The notes under the pieces: model-generated | Databases searched by the model: none | The model's input: the letters and a program-made list of their open reading frames with translations, nothing else | Told to the model about the DNA's origin: nothing | Assembly: GCA_945910005.1 (NCBI GenBank) | Contig: OX246741.1 | Coordinates: 53,315,564-53,379,563, forward strand | Length of the DNA stretch: 64,000 nt | Direction: 5' to 3' | Source: Isoperla grammatica | Lineage: Eukaryota > Arthropoda > Insecta > Plecoptera > Perlodidae | Position numbers and translations under genes: made by a program | In this document: positions 25,564-35,930 of the stretch, in pieces | Numbering within the stretch: position 1 is the first letter of the stretch | Layout: every line of letters begins with the position of its first letter

Positions 25564-27252
25564 CTGGATTGAATCCCCTGGAGCCTCCAGCCGGCGCTCA
25601 ATGAATCCCCTGGAGCCTCCAGCCGGCGCTCCAATGAATCCCCTGGAGCCTCCAGCCGGCGCTCCAATGGATCCCCTGGAGCCTCCAGCCGGCGCTCCAA
25701 TGGATCCCCTGGAGCCTCCAGCCGGCGCTCCAACTGAATCCCCTGGAGCCTCCAGCCGGCGCTCCAATGGATCCCCTGGAGCCTCCAGCCGGCGCTTCAA
25801 TGAATCCCCTGGAGCTGCCAGCCGGCGCTCCAATGGATCCCCTGGAGCCTCCAGCTGGCGCTCCAATGAACCCCCTGGAGCCTCCAGCCGGCGCACCAAC
25901 TGAATCCCCTGGAGCCTCCAGCCGGCGCTCCAATGGATCCCCTGGAGCCTCCAGCTGGCGCTCCAATGAACCCCCTGGAGCCTCCAGCCGGCGCACCAAC
26001 TGAATCCCCTGGAGCCTACAGCCGGCGCTCCAATGGATCCCCTGGAGCCTCCAGCCGGCGCTCCAATGAATCCCCTGGAGCCTCCAGCCGGTGCTCCAAT
26101 GGATCCCCTGGAGCCTCCAGCCGGCGCTCCAATGAATCCCCTGGAGCCTCCAGCCGGGGCTCAATGAATCCCCTGGAGCCTCCAGCCGGTGCTCCAATGA
26201 ATCCCCTGGAGCCTCCAGCCGGCGCTCCAATGAATCCCCTGGAGCCTCCAGCCGGCGCTCCGATGAATCCTCTGGAGCCTCCAGCCGGGGCTCAATGAAT
26301 CCCCTGGAGCCTCCAGCCGGCGCTCCAACTGAATCCCCTGGAGCCTCCAGCCGGCGCTCCAATGAATCCCCTGGAGCCTCCAGCCGGTGCTTCAATGGAT
26401 CCCCTGGAGCCTCCAGCCGGCGCTCCAATGAATCCCCTGGAGCCTCCAGCCGGCGCTCCAATGAATCCCCTGGAGCCTCCAGCCGGCGCTCCAATGAATC
26501 CCCTGGAGCCTCCAGCCGGCGCTCCAATGGATCCCCTGGAGCCTCCAGCCGGCGCTCCAACTGAATCCCCTGGAGCCTCCAGCCGGCGCTCCAATGGATC
26601 CCCTGGAGCCTCCAGCCGGCGCTTCAATGAATCCCCTGGAGCCTCCAGCCGGCGCTCCAATGGATCCCCTGGAGCCTCCAGCTGGCGCTCCAATGAACCC
26701 CCTGGAGCCTCCAGCCGGCGCACCAACTGAATCCCCTGGAGCCTACAGCCGGCGCTCCAATGGATCCCCTGGAGCCTCCAGCCGGCGCTCCAATGAATCC
26801 CCTGGAGCCTCCAGCCGGTGCTCCAATGGATCCCCTGGAGCCTCCAGCCGGCGCTCCAATGAATCCCCTGGAGCCTCCAGCCGGGGCTCAATGAATCCCC
26901 TGGAGCCTCCAGCCGGTGCTCCAATGAATCCCCTGGAGCCTCCAGCCGGCGCTCCAATGAATCCCCTGGAGCCTCCAGCCGGCGCTCCAATGGATCCCCT
27001 GGAGCCTCCAGCCGGCGCTCAATGGATCCCCTGGAGCCTCCAGCCGGCGCTCCAATGGATCCCCTGGAGCCTCCAGCCGGCGCTCAATGGATCCCCTGGA
27101 GCCTCCAGCCGGTGCTCCAATGGATCCCCTGGAGCCTCCAGCCGGCTCTCCAATGAATCACCTGGAGCCTCCAGCCGGCGCTCCAATGGATCCCCTGGAG
27201 CCTCCAGCCGGCTCTCCAATGAATCACCTGGAGCCTCCAGCCGGCGCTCCAA
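25564..27252 (+). repeat. 33-bp GC-rich minisatellite, about 51 units
   Basis: The unit reads GAATCCCCTGGAGCCTCCAG then CCGGCGCTCCAAT (33 bp); 32-bp and 34-bp variants occur where the spacer is CTCAAT or CTCCAACT. Each unit carries the hairpin CTGGAGCCTCCAG. A block with distinctive variants (GCCTACAGCC, GCACCAACT, GGGGCTCAAT) is repeated about 727 bp apart, so the array contains a 22-unit higher-order duplication. Because 33 is a multiple of three, several frames on both strands stay open for up to 320 codons. The 32/34-bp units shift frame without selection against it, and both strands look equally open, so I treat it as non-coding. Confidence 0.95.
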
Positions 27253-27439
27253 CTGAAACCCGGGACGTGTTTCCCTTCAGCAAAATGTCCTCCCGCTTTT
27301 CAAACAAACAGTCCTAATAAATAAACCATGATGAGGCCGCAGCGTTCCTCTGTAAGGCAGACAGTTAGAGGGCGTAGAAACTGCGTTCACAGTCAACGCA
27401 GGCCAACCTGAATTGTGCAGAATGGACTGATGAATTACA

Positions 27440-27745
27440 AATCGCATTACATTTTAATTTTTTAAATTATATCTCAAGAATGTTTCACGAAATTGAAAAG
27501 CTGAGTCCTTAGCGCACTGTGGTTTGGTAGTCCTATACAGGCTCAATAATAATTAATAAATATATCAAATAATATAATCATATTTTGATTTTTAAGTCAA
27601 TAATTAGTTTAAAACAAATTCTATAAAAATAAAAACCAATGTTGGATAAATTTAGCATTATGGCTTACCAAAACGCAGAGCGTTGTAGAGTCAGATTCTC
27701 GATTTCATGTAGCATTCTTGAGATATACTTTAAAAATGGAAATTG
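27440..27745. mobile_element. Degenerate foldback element
   Basis: AAATTATATCTCAAGAATG near 27463 pairs with CATTCTTGAGATATACTTT near 27711, and flanking words (GCGCACTGTGGTTTGGTA and TTACCAAAACGCAGAGCG) also match in inverse. Together they form an imperfect palindrome of about 300 bp. No target duplication or protein is seen, so it is probably an old MITE. Confidence 0.4.
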
Positions 27746-28984
27746 TGTGCAGAGGTTGGCCGTATACATCAGCAACAGAGAATATATTGAATTAACGCCA
27801 AAATAGCGCCCGAGTCGTTTTGAGGTGTTATTCCAGGAATTGGAACAACCAATAGCAAGCTTGTAAGTGAAGTAAACACGACCGAGTCAGCGATATTCCG
27901 CTCGGCGTTATTCAGGCCCAGTCGTTCATATTATTATCTACTCTGATTAAATCGCTTCTTTCAGTTTAGTTTGCATCACAGATGAGGAGTGAGTTGATGG
28001 TGTGTGTGAACTTAAACTAGGAAAACGCTCCGCGTTGCCAGATGAGCGTTTTTTTTTTTTTTTTTAGTAAATCAAAAAAATCATTTGCATATCATAATAC
28101 TCTTACAAAAAAAAATACCTTTATAATAAACATATTATGATTTTTTCACAAAATGGTGGTTCACGTTACAACCTTAGAACTTGTGTGTATTATTTCTCGA
28201 CATGTTGCCAATAATTTTACGAAATATTATTTAAACCCGTCAAGAAGTTTTCTTTAAATAAATTAATACCTTCAAGTTGATTTTTCAATGGATTCCCGCA
28301 TAATTTCATTCAACCGTGCTCTTCTCAATGGGCTCTAATTCATAAACTATCATTCTTGTCTGTGTATAAGCTAGTTCTCTTCATTAACCGCTCATCTAAC
28401 TAGAGATGTTTGCTCTGTCGGTATAATCTACGAGTATACCAAAGAATGGCATGGCTCGTGTGAGTAGGGTATGCCATGCACGTAGGTCCCGCATACGGCT
28501 GCATGTTGACCTATACCCCGATTCTGTCGGTAAAATTGCTTTAAAACGTTGCCACACATCTTCACAATTAATGAAGGTAATTTTAAAAGCGAAGATACTT
28601 ATTAGAACAGTAAAACATTTATAAGAATCAGCATTAAATTCTCTAGGGGATTGCATATTATACTTTGGTATACTTTTTTTTTACAATTTTAAAGTATTTT
28701 CAATTAATTTTAAACGACACACATATGGGGTATCGTAGGGTAATTGGTCTAAATCTTCATAGATCACTCATCAGGACTATGACATGATTGCAATAATACA
28801 CACGTAAAGCAACAAGTCCGATCATCATCTAATCTATTGGACTATGGTAATGTAAATACCAGTGGACTTTACTACATAAAAACCTTACTACTCAAGTTTA
28901 AAGTTACCTGAAGAAAACATTTGATACCTTCAGTGAGGCAGATATTATTATCGTGTATGTTAGTACACTTAGTACACCCCGCTA
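27746..28984. other. AT-rich segment without recognised features
   Basis: No coding frame above 90 codons and no repeat that I recognise. A T-run lies near 28048-28066. Confidence 0.45.
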
Positions 28985-29045
28985 AAAATCAGTATTGTTA
29001 CTGAGTGGGTAGACTATAAATACGAATGTATTTATTTTTTATTTA
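28985..29045 (+). mobile_element. 3' end of SINE family B
   Basis: Read from the reverse strand, GTCTACCCACTCAGTAACA and ACTGATTTTTAGCGGGG match the sequence next to the TTTA-rich tail in the copies at 42395, 47440 and 61715. Here the (TTTA)-like tail lies to the right, giving plus orientation. Only the 3' part is recognisable. Confidence 0.5.
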
Positions 29046-29654
29046 TTTTAGACTTACTAAAAATTGCCCCTCAGTCAAATGACGACAATTCCCATCTTTG
29101 AGCGACCTGAAGTTCTGAACCAGAACGACTAAAACACTGATCAATCAATATGGTGTTTTTATAGCTATGATTGATCGATATTGGTGACGTAAAGATCGAA
29201 CTAAAATTAGTTATGTTGATAATGGTGTTGCAAGTTAGAAGCAGGCATTATTTATTTGATGTATGTGTGTTTGTGAGTGTATAGGCAAACAACAACAATA
29301 CCCTGATCTGAGTATAACATTGTGTATAACTATATAGATGCACTTTGACCGCCAGTGAGTTCGAACCTCCAGACCTCAGCTTGCGTCACAGATAACGAAA
29401 CTCGGTTTCAAACTAATACGATTTATATTGATTGATATCAATGTCTACATGTAAGGTGATAACAATAATAAAATAACCTTATAGATTGCTCTATCTCAGC
29501 TTAGGATATAGTTCATTTTGCAATTGCGTCCATGCTTACAAGTTACCAAGGTCAGATAAAACGAACATAAATGTATTAGAAAACACAAATCGTGAAATAA
29601 CTTTAAAAATTAAAATCTACTTTTTTGTTCGATTGGCATTGTTGCCAAAATATT
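29046..29654. other. Gene-poor spacer
   Basis: AT-rich sequence with short open frames. I see nothing that can be named. Confidence 0.45.
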
Positions 29655-30005
29655 GACGAGGATTGTGAATCATTTGCATTAGTGCTTCGAGGCAGAGTAA
29701 TTCAGGAAGCCGCTGGTTCGATTCCGGCCACCGGCAATCATGACTGAAGGGGTTTTCCTCAGTCACAAGACGTAGGCCTATGCTGGGATTGTGTCCTAAG
29801 GGATTTTCCTTCCTAACCATCTAAACACCCTATCTAGTTAGTGCTGGTGTTATGACAGGCCGCGCAACCACGCTTCTGATTGGTGGTTAGCGGCTACCAT
29901 GGAAATAGCTAGTTATTAGCGGCTGGCTAAATATTTAGCGGGCCGTCATAATACCAGGCCTAAATCACATTATGATCGGGTAAAACTGGTGTTTACCCTT
30001 CAGCA
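29655..30005 (+). mobile_element. SINE family A copy interrupted by a MITE
   Basis: The T-arm/B box GGTTCGATTCCGGCCACCGG, the body word ATGACTGAAGGGGTTTTCC and AAACACCCTATCTAGTTAGT match family A. The expected 3' part (ATCGGGTAAAACTGGTGTTT) appears only after the 110-bp insertion at 29846-29955. The A-box half of the head is decayed. Confidence 0.65.
29846..29955. mobile_element. 110-bp MITE nested in a SINE
   Basis: The left terminus GGTGTTATGACAGGCCGC and right terminus GCGGGCCGTCATAATACC are inverted repeats (15 of 18 positions). The interior carries GCTTCTGATTGGTGG and TACCATGG. It sits exactly between two parts of a family-A SINE, so it inserted after the SINE. Confidence 0.6.
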
Positions 30006-30043
30006 GAAAATAGAAGATTCTCAAAATTGATCTAGAACCCTTA

Positions 30044-30763
30044 GGCCCGGTTTCACGAAAGTATTTAAATCGGAGATTGGCTTGATCGGCGCCGTCACCA
30101 ACTTTACATAAACAAATAATTTTGCATGTATTGAAAACATTGCATGTGGCTGTATTCCAGAATTGAGTAATTAATTAGTATCAGCTATGAGTAGCTATAA
30201 AATATCATGCTGTTATTACTGGTATTTAAACTAATTTTCATGAAGAACGAGAAAATGTATTCAGTTTGTCACCAACAAAAGTTCTTTCAGATTGGCAATA
30301 AATGTCTGACACGTGATTATTCATTAGTTTTGCATTACTGGATCCTTACGTAAAATGCATACAGAAGGCCATGACCGAAGTTTATTATCTCAAAAGAAAT
30401 CCGTGCTCTGTATTCAAATCAGTACAACAATGGATATTCGATCTTTCTTTTGAGTCTTTGTTTTGATTTCATGTTTATTTACTAGAACAAATGAACGTTG
30501 TGACGAAGTAACAATAAGTAGCCAACTTTAGAATATGAATCATTGTATGAATTATGAACATATTTCATTGTCGAGTGTAAATACCTGCAATAATGTAAGG
30601 CTTTTTTGTATCTACTCTAAAACTGACGCTTATTAATTACTAAATCCTGAAATATAACAATACACAATATTTTCACTAGATGAAAGATGATTTATTTATG
30701 AAAAGTTGGTGATGGCACCGATCAAGCTAATCTCCGATTTTAATACGTTGGTGAAACCGGGCC
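30044..30763. mobile_element. 720-bp TA-flanked MITE with about 70-bp TIRs
   Basis: The left arm starts GGCCCGGTTTCACGAAAGTA and includes AAATCGGAGATTGGCTTGAT and GTCACCAACTTT. The right arm repeats this in inverse, ending GTTGGTGAAACCGGGCC. TA lies immediately outside both ends, the duplication expected of Tc1/mariner and related elements. The 580-bp interior has no transposase, so this is a non-autonomous element. Confidence 0.75.
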
Positions 30764-31086
30764 TAGACAAAGTTAATTACGGTCTCCTAAACCGTCATTG
30801 ACAACAATGCACAGCAGTGAAAATGCACCTTAACATATAACATTTGAAAACTAGTTGTTATTGTTGTACATTGTTGGCATTAGCTTTGTTTGTTTGTCCA
30901 CGTTATAGTACTCCAGGAGTACAGTATTGAGAAAACCCCGTTTTTCTGTCCGGGGGTACTTGACGTAGTTTCAACTCGAAACGTTTTTCTGTCCGGTGGT
31001 AACTTACCACTGGTACAACTGGAGTACTTATTTTTACTACTGCTCCTGGCGAAGGAGTGAGGGAAAGAGGCGCCAATTCGTTCGAA

Positions 31087-31372
31087 ATGGAGGACGCCGC
31101 GTCGGACACATTCCCCCGAATATTATGAATTTACGGCAATAATAACAAGTGATGGAGAAAATAATCCCGTGACAATCGAAGATTCATACGTATTACATGT
31201 GCTAGAAGGTGAGTGAGCGCTGAATAACAAGAATCGCGTCAAAAACTTGATATACAAACCATCATAGAAGGTATCGCTAGCACTAGTGCTTTACCAACGG
31301 CGATATTAACAAGAGATGAATCAAACAACCCTGTGTTTATTGGTGATTGTTATATTTTCTGTGTGGTAGAAG
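31087..31372 (+). CDS. Candidate duplicated coding exons, unknown protein (frameshifted or fragmentary)
   Basis: ATG at 31087 lies in a fair start context (CGAAATGG) and opens about 10 codons rich in E, D and A. After a run of five C at 31113-31117 the productive frame shifts by one base. From 31115 the new frame runs to a donor-like G|GTGAGT at 31208/31209. A second stretch, 31271-31372, follows an AG and ends with G|GTAAC. The two stretches translate to related peptides: about 15 of 27 aligned residues are identical, in the pattern TAI-x-T-x-D-x-x-NNPV-x-I-x-D-x-Y-x(3)-V-x-EG. Both stretches are phase 1 at their 3' ends, and the second is 102 bp and symmetric (1-1), the usual form of a shuffled or duplicated exon. 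The proposed intron is only 62 bp. I recognise no domain. The C-run frameshift could be a sequencing error or pseudogenisation. A minus-strand frame over 30903-31109 is less convincing. Confidence 0.35.
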
Positions 31373-31625
31373 GTAACTTTATTATGTATGACAAGCTAAA
31401 ACTCCGGCAGGCCTGCCCCCTAACCTAAAAAAACTCATCAATTAGGCCTAGGCCCCACGTTCAAATAATAATGCCAACAAAATATATTGACCACAGTGGT
31501 TTCGTACAAAAATACCCTAAGTAGGCCTAGAACATAAGCCTAGGCCTAGACTAATGATAGGCCCTGTTTTATTTCTCTATGGATAGGCCTTCATTTCATT
31601 TCATTCCCTAGGCCTAGCCTAGACA

Positions 31626-31895
31626 AATATGGGACCAGGGTGTAGGTCTAGGCATAGGCCTAGTCTTACAAATACTCGTGAAGCCCGCTTTCAGAACGAT
31701 TACTAAAAGACCCTTAGTAGGCCTAGAACATAGGCCTAGTTATTACCAGCCTGGGCCTATAGCTAGGCCCTACTAAAGCTAGGCCTACCTTATGAATAAA
31801 TATGGAACCAGGGTGTAGGCCTAGACATTGTCTTACAAATACTCTTGAAGCCCGCTTTCAGAACGATTACTAAAAGACCCTTAGTAGGCCTAGAA
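31626..31895 (+). repeat. Imperfect 172-bp tandem duplication, TAGGCCTA-rich
   Basis: The block AAATATGGGACCAGGGTGTA through GACCCTTAGTAGGCCTAGAA occurs at about 31626 and again at about 31798 with few differences. The whole 31.4-31.9 kb stretch is rich in TAGGCCTA words, a compositional signature I associate loosely with echinoderm or hemichordate DNA. Confidence 0.7.
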
Positions 31896-32794
31896 AAAGA
31901 ACGACTAACGACTAAGAAAGACTAACGATTTACCCGACACCACAATTATTGTAAGTAGGCCTTCAGCCTAGATGTAGAATGAATGAACGAATGAAATGAA
32001 TGAAGAAATGGAACGAGCATTGGGATTAAATTCGCCATTTTCGAATACGCCTCGCAAATGTGTAAAAACAAGGCACAGCGTGTTTGTTTGTCCATGCGGA
32101 CGGTAGGTGAACTTTGTGCCCCCATATCCGTTTTTACGTACATCCGGCTGGTTCCAGGAGTACATGTCTGTACTTGGAACTGGACAAACGAACGAAGCTA
32201 ATGATCTCAAGAACCCTTAGATAAAGAAATAATCACGGCCCTCTAAATCAATACTGAAAATGGTCTAAAATTATTAAAACACTGCCCGCTGAAGTGAAAG
32301 TAGCTGTAAATTAGTGAAATAGTTATAACAAATAAACGTACCGGTAGCTACAAATAGCAAGCTATACTTATGAGTGAAACTTTAACACACTGGTAGGCCT
32401 GCACATGGCAACGTAAGAATACCGACTTGCGACGTCCAATATTTTAATTCGAGATATCTCTCATGGTTGTGGCAATGTAATATTGTACAACCCCCCCCTC
32501 CCCTCCCCCTCCGGATGTATCCCCATTTCCTCCCTTGGAACATCATTCTCGCCCACTGGCTAAACATTCTCTTTCAACGAAATGCATATTTTATTTTGAC
32601 GTCTATTTGCCAACTTTTATGTACGAGTACGACTAAACTAGGTAGTATAATTGTTTGACTTAAGTTTTCTGTAATTTGTTTTTAATCTTAAAGTTCGGAG
32701 AACCGCAACTTTAAGAACTACAAACAATAAAACACAAACAAAATACGCTGCTAAACAGAAAACAACTAGACGAACTAATACAAAACTAGTCTCG
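31896..32794. other. Gene-poor spacer
   Basis: Small open frames overlap on the minus strand near 31946-32210 but have no recognised features. A C-rich stretch (CCCCCCCTCCCCTCCCCC) lies near 32491. Nothing else is supported. Confidence 0.45.
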
Positions 32795-32918
32795 TTTACA
32801 TGTCTTCAGGCGAACAGGGTAGGGAGAAGCCAGACGAAGGCAGTCCACGTCATCCCCTGTCCCTTTCCCACCCCTTTGCCTCCTACTTGTTACTTGCCTC
32901 CCCCCCCCCCCCCCCCCC
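32795..32918 (+). repeat. Interspersed repeat fragment ending in poly-C
   Basis: AGACGAAGGCAGTCCACGTC, CCCCTGTCCCTTTCCC and CTCCTACTTGTTACTTGCC match, with changes, the reverse strand at 35379-35510. CCTGTCCCTTTCC also occurs in the non-LTR-like end at 18715. It ends in 19 C (32900-32918). It is probably a fragment of a retroelement 3' region. Confidence 0.4.
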
Positions 32919-33029
32919 GGGGTCCCCACGACCTCATATGACCTAGTTGTCGAGTACGTCGTTACACACCAGATATAAAATAATAAATACAAATAAGTAC
33001 ATTGAGAATAGGAGAATGTCCTAGTCCCA

Positions 33030-33290
33030 ACCAAAGTATTCGCATACCGATCTCAGGTCATTATCTAGTATCTACTGCCCCTTTCAAAGAAAATCAACAG
33101 ATAACTGTTCTTTCACACATTCGTAAATGCATGGTTCGGCTTAGTCGAGTGCACAGGCAGTTAAGCCACACCCACCGTTACAGGTGACCAACGGAAGGTT
33201 TTAAATTAAACTATCCCCAATGGACCTGTTTAGATTAGATGGTAGGAATTACCGAAGTACAAAATAAGTTGTCACCTTGGACGAGGATGT
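33030..33290 (+). repeat. Unnamed interspersed repeat, copy 1
   Basis: Diverged but collinear with 42880-43140. Shared words include TCAAAGAAAATcAACAGAT, AGCCACrCCCAC, ACCAACGGA, CCCyAATGGAC and a TTAGATGGTAGG/TTAGGTGGTAGC block. I see no terminal repeats or coding frame, so its class is unknown. Confidence 0.5.
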
Positions 33291-33391
33291 GTCGTAAGCA
33301 TCAGTATCAGTTGGGACAACTATACAAGGAAATGTATACAATTTTTTAACAGATGCTTATTTACCCTAATTTGGAAACGCTTAGAAAAGCC

Positions 33392-33446
33392 GTATCGAGC
33401 ATCGAACCCTAGACCACCGGCTTCAAAGTCTCGTGTGTTACCAATT
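33392..33446 (-). other. tRNA-like relic
   Basis: Reverse complement contains AGGGTTCGATGCTC, a B-box-like T-arm, preceded by GAGACTTTGAAGCCGGTGG. A complete cloverleaf with a paired acceptor stem cannot be drawn. It directly abuts the 150-bp array. Confidence 0.3.
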
Positions 33447-34049
33447 ACCACCAGGCCAGCAGGTAATGTTGTCAGAGTGTTGCCCATGACAACTAGTCAG
33501 TGAGAAGGCGGCCATCTTGTCTAGTGACGTCACAGCGTGTTAGTAATCTACGCAGAGGTGTTGCATCTATGCCGCAGTGTCGTGGCCTAGTGTGATACCA
33601 CCAGGCCAGCAGGTAATGTTGTCAGAGTGTTGCCCATGACAACTAGTCAGTGAGAAGGCGGCCATCTTGTCTAGTGACGTCACCAGCGTGTTAGTAATCT
33701 ACGCAGAGGTGTTGCATCTATGCCGCAGTGTCGTGGCCTAGTGTGCTACCACCAGGCCAGCAGGTAATGTTGTCAGAGTGTTGCCCATGACAACTAGTCA
33801 GTGAGAAGGCGGCCATCTTGTCTAGTGACGTCACCAGCGTGTTAGTAATCTACACAGAGGTGTTGCATCTATGCCGCAGTGTCGTGGCCTAGTGTGATAC
33901 CACCAGGCCAGCAGGTAATGTTGTCAGAGTGTTCCCCATGACAACTAGTCAGTGAGAAGGCGGCCATCTTGTCTAGTGACGTCACCAGCGTGTTAGTAAT
34001 CTACGCAGAGGTGTTGCATCTATGCCGCATGTCGTGGCCTAGTCTCGTG
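33447..34049 (+). repeat. 150/151-bp tandem array, four units
   Basis: Units start at about 33447, 33597, 33748 and 33899 (150, 151, 151 bp) and are almost identical. Each contains GGCGGCCATCTTGTCTAGTG followed by ACGTCAC, that is a YY1-like CCATCTT and a TGACGTCA palindrome 6 bp apart. The first unit lacks one C after the palindrome, and the last has small changes near its end. Confidence 0.95.
33510..33532 (+). promoter_or_regulatory. YY1-like plus CRE-like pair (first of four)
   Basis: CCATCTT at 33512-33518 fits the YY1 core CCATnTT. TGACGTCA at 33525-33532 is the full CREB/ATF palindrome. The same pair with the same spacing recurs at about 33660-33682, 33812-33833 and 33962-33984. Binding is inferred from consensus only. 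Confidence 0.4.
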
Positions 34050-34269
34050 TTGGCTCTGTGATAACATTACTCTTGAGAGTTTTTCTTTCTTATCACAAGA
34101 TGATTACATTCGCTTCCAATAAGTCGGTGATAAAAGTCTTGACAGTGTACAGTGGCGTAGCACCACAGTCACAGTGGCGTAGCTAGCACGACCACGACGA
34201 GAAATAGTTTGTCCATCAACTTTGCTACAAGATACACTCATTTGTTTGTCTACAACAACGACTTGGTGT

Positions 34270-34750
34270 ATAAGGGAAGATGGCCGCTATGTGTAGGAAC
34301 TGCGATACCTAATGTACGGGAAGATGGCCGCTATGTGTAGGAACTATGCGATACCTATAATGTACGGGAAGATGGCCGCTATGTGTAGGAACTGCGATAC
34401 CTAATGTACGGGAAGATGGCCACTTTGTGTAGGAACTGCGATACCTAATGTACGGGAAGATGGCCGCTATGTGTAGGAACTGCAATACCTCATCATCATG
34501 TACGGGAAGATGGCCGCTATGTATTGGAGCTGCGATACCTAATGTACGGGAAGATGGCCGCTATGTAGAGGAGCTGCAACATCTCATGTACGGGAAGATG
34601 GCCGCTATGTAGAGGAGCTGCAACATCTCATGTACGGGAAGATGGCCGTCAACAATTTCCATGACGTCACTTGAATATGGCCGCTATGTGTTGGAACTGC
34701 GATACCTAAAGTAGGGGAAGATGGCCGCCAACAATGTCCATGACGTCACG
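34270..34750 (+). repeat. About 44-bp tandem array, roughly 11 units
   Basis: The unit reads GTACGGGAAGATGGCCGCTA then TGTGTAGGAACTGCGATACCTAA with small indels (42-48 bp). AAGATGGCC is the reverse form of a YY1-like core. The last units change: GATGGCCGTCAACAATTTCC and GATGGCCGCCAACAATGTCC each lead into ATGACGTCAC at 34662 and 34741. So this array also acquires TGACGTCA, although its unit is unrelated to the array just upstream. Confidence 0.92.
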
Positions 34751-35378
34751 AGAATATCAACGATACGCAACTCAGTTTTAGCCAATGGTGTCTGGGTATG
34801 CCCTACAGTTGGTGCAGTAGTAATTGTAGGTAATAATAAAAGTTTGGGCCGCATGAAAATCGATGCATAACCTTGGCCTCTGTGAAGCTGAACCGCTCCA
34901 ACTCGTGCTTCGCGTTCCCATGCTAAACATTGTTTGTTTTGTTCGGCAGTTTACACACACAATAGAACATATGCCAATACATGATTTCGTTCATGTTTGC
35001 TCATGTAGTGCTATACAAATATTGTTACAGACAGAAATTATTGATGTCATTAGGCTGTAACCGTAATAGTTTGCCCGAAAGGCTAGTGATATAATAATTA
35101 TCTATTTCCATGGCAATTACGCAATTAAAATAAACAGTTTGTTCCCTCCAATATTACTGAAGAAATCATCGATCTCTTCCTTTTCAATGCCAGATAAACC
35201 TCCAAGCGATCAGCAATGATTTTGTAACCGGCTGGCTTACAACAATAGATAAGAGCTATTAACCGAAATGCCACATCCCCTGAACTCCCAGTTGATTGAT
35301 ATTTGGGCTTAACGTCTTATATTTTTGCAACTAGGCTAATCAAGACGATGAGTGGGTGATAATGAAAATGGAATTGGG
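34751..35378. other. Gene-poor spacer
   Basis: Short overlapping frames only, and AT-rich from 35060 on. Nothing is supported. Confidence 0.45.
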
Positions 35379-35510
35379 GGCTCTTTGGAGGAAAGGGGCA
35401 AGTAGTAGGGCGCGTGAGGAAAAGAGAAAGGGGAGGAAAGGGGATTGGGGTGTGTGGACTGCACTTCGTCTGACTTCTCCTCCTCGACCAGTCCGGCTAG
35501 AGTGGCCCTA
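35379..35510 (-). repeat. Interspersed repeat fragment
   Basis: The reverse complement carries AGACGAAGTGCAGTCCACAC, CCCCTTTCCTCCCCTTTC and CTACTACTTGCCCC, matching the fragment at 32795-32918. Open frames here on both strands are side effects of purine bias. Confidence 0.4.
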
Positions 35511-35789
35511 CCAGAAGCATACGCTTCCGCCGGCACTAAATACAATAATTTAGGACTATTTCTTGTAAATATTTCTTTAACATAATACATATTTGAGTTC
35601 TTATTAACTATTGTAATATGTTGTTGCATTATCTACCATTTCACAATAAATGAATCACATTTTAAAAATGGAAATATCTATTGGAAGATGGAAACATTCA
35701 CAAGAAGGAGACTCGGAATCACATAGGAATTTTTACTTTGTGACAATTTTCATGCCAATAAAATGTCAATAACATTTAAACAAATTTAT

Positions 35790-35930
35790 GCCAAAAAATC
35801 GCGTTTTCTTTAATTTTTTAACCACCTGCTATTAAAGTATGGTATCTTTTAGGCATGTTTTCTATATTTGAGGGTGGATATATTATACAAAATGGTAATT
35901 TTTTCGTTTTTCGCGGGAATATCCCTTTTT
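35790..35930 (+). mobile_element. Fragment related to the TTAA-flanked MITE
   Basis: AAAAAATCGCGTTTTCTTTA, TTTTTTAACCACCTGCTATT, AAAGTATGGTATCTTTTAGG and TATTTGAGGGTGGATAT match the reverse strand of 46020-46135 inside the TTAA-flanked element. The outer termini are not visible here, so it is a partial or older copy. Confidence 0.55.

Noticed and set aside
25462..27317. Frames up to 320 codons on both strands over the 33-bp array
   Set aside because: Openness follows from a 33-bp period without stops. Both strands and several frames are equally open, and 32/34-bp units break frame freely.
30903..31109. 68-codon minus-strand frame
   Set aside because: It overlaps the plus-strand exon candidate, which has stronger evidence (internal homology and donor sites).
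33447..34750. CRISPR array
   Set aside because: Units are contiguous tandem repeats without unique spacers, and the DNA is eukaryotic.
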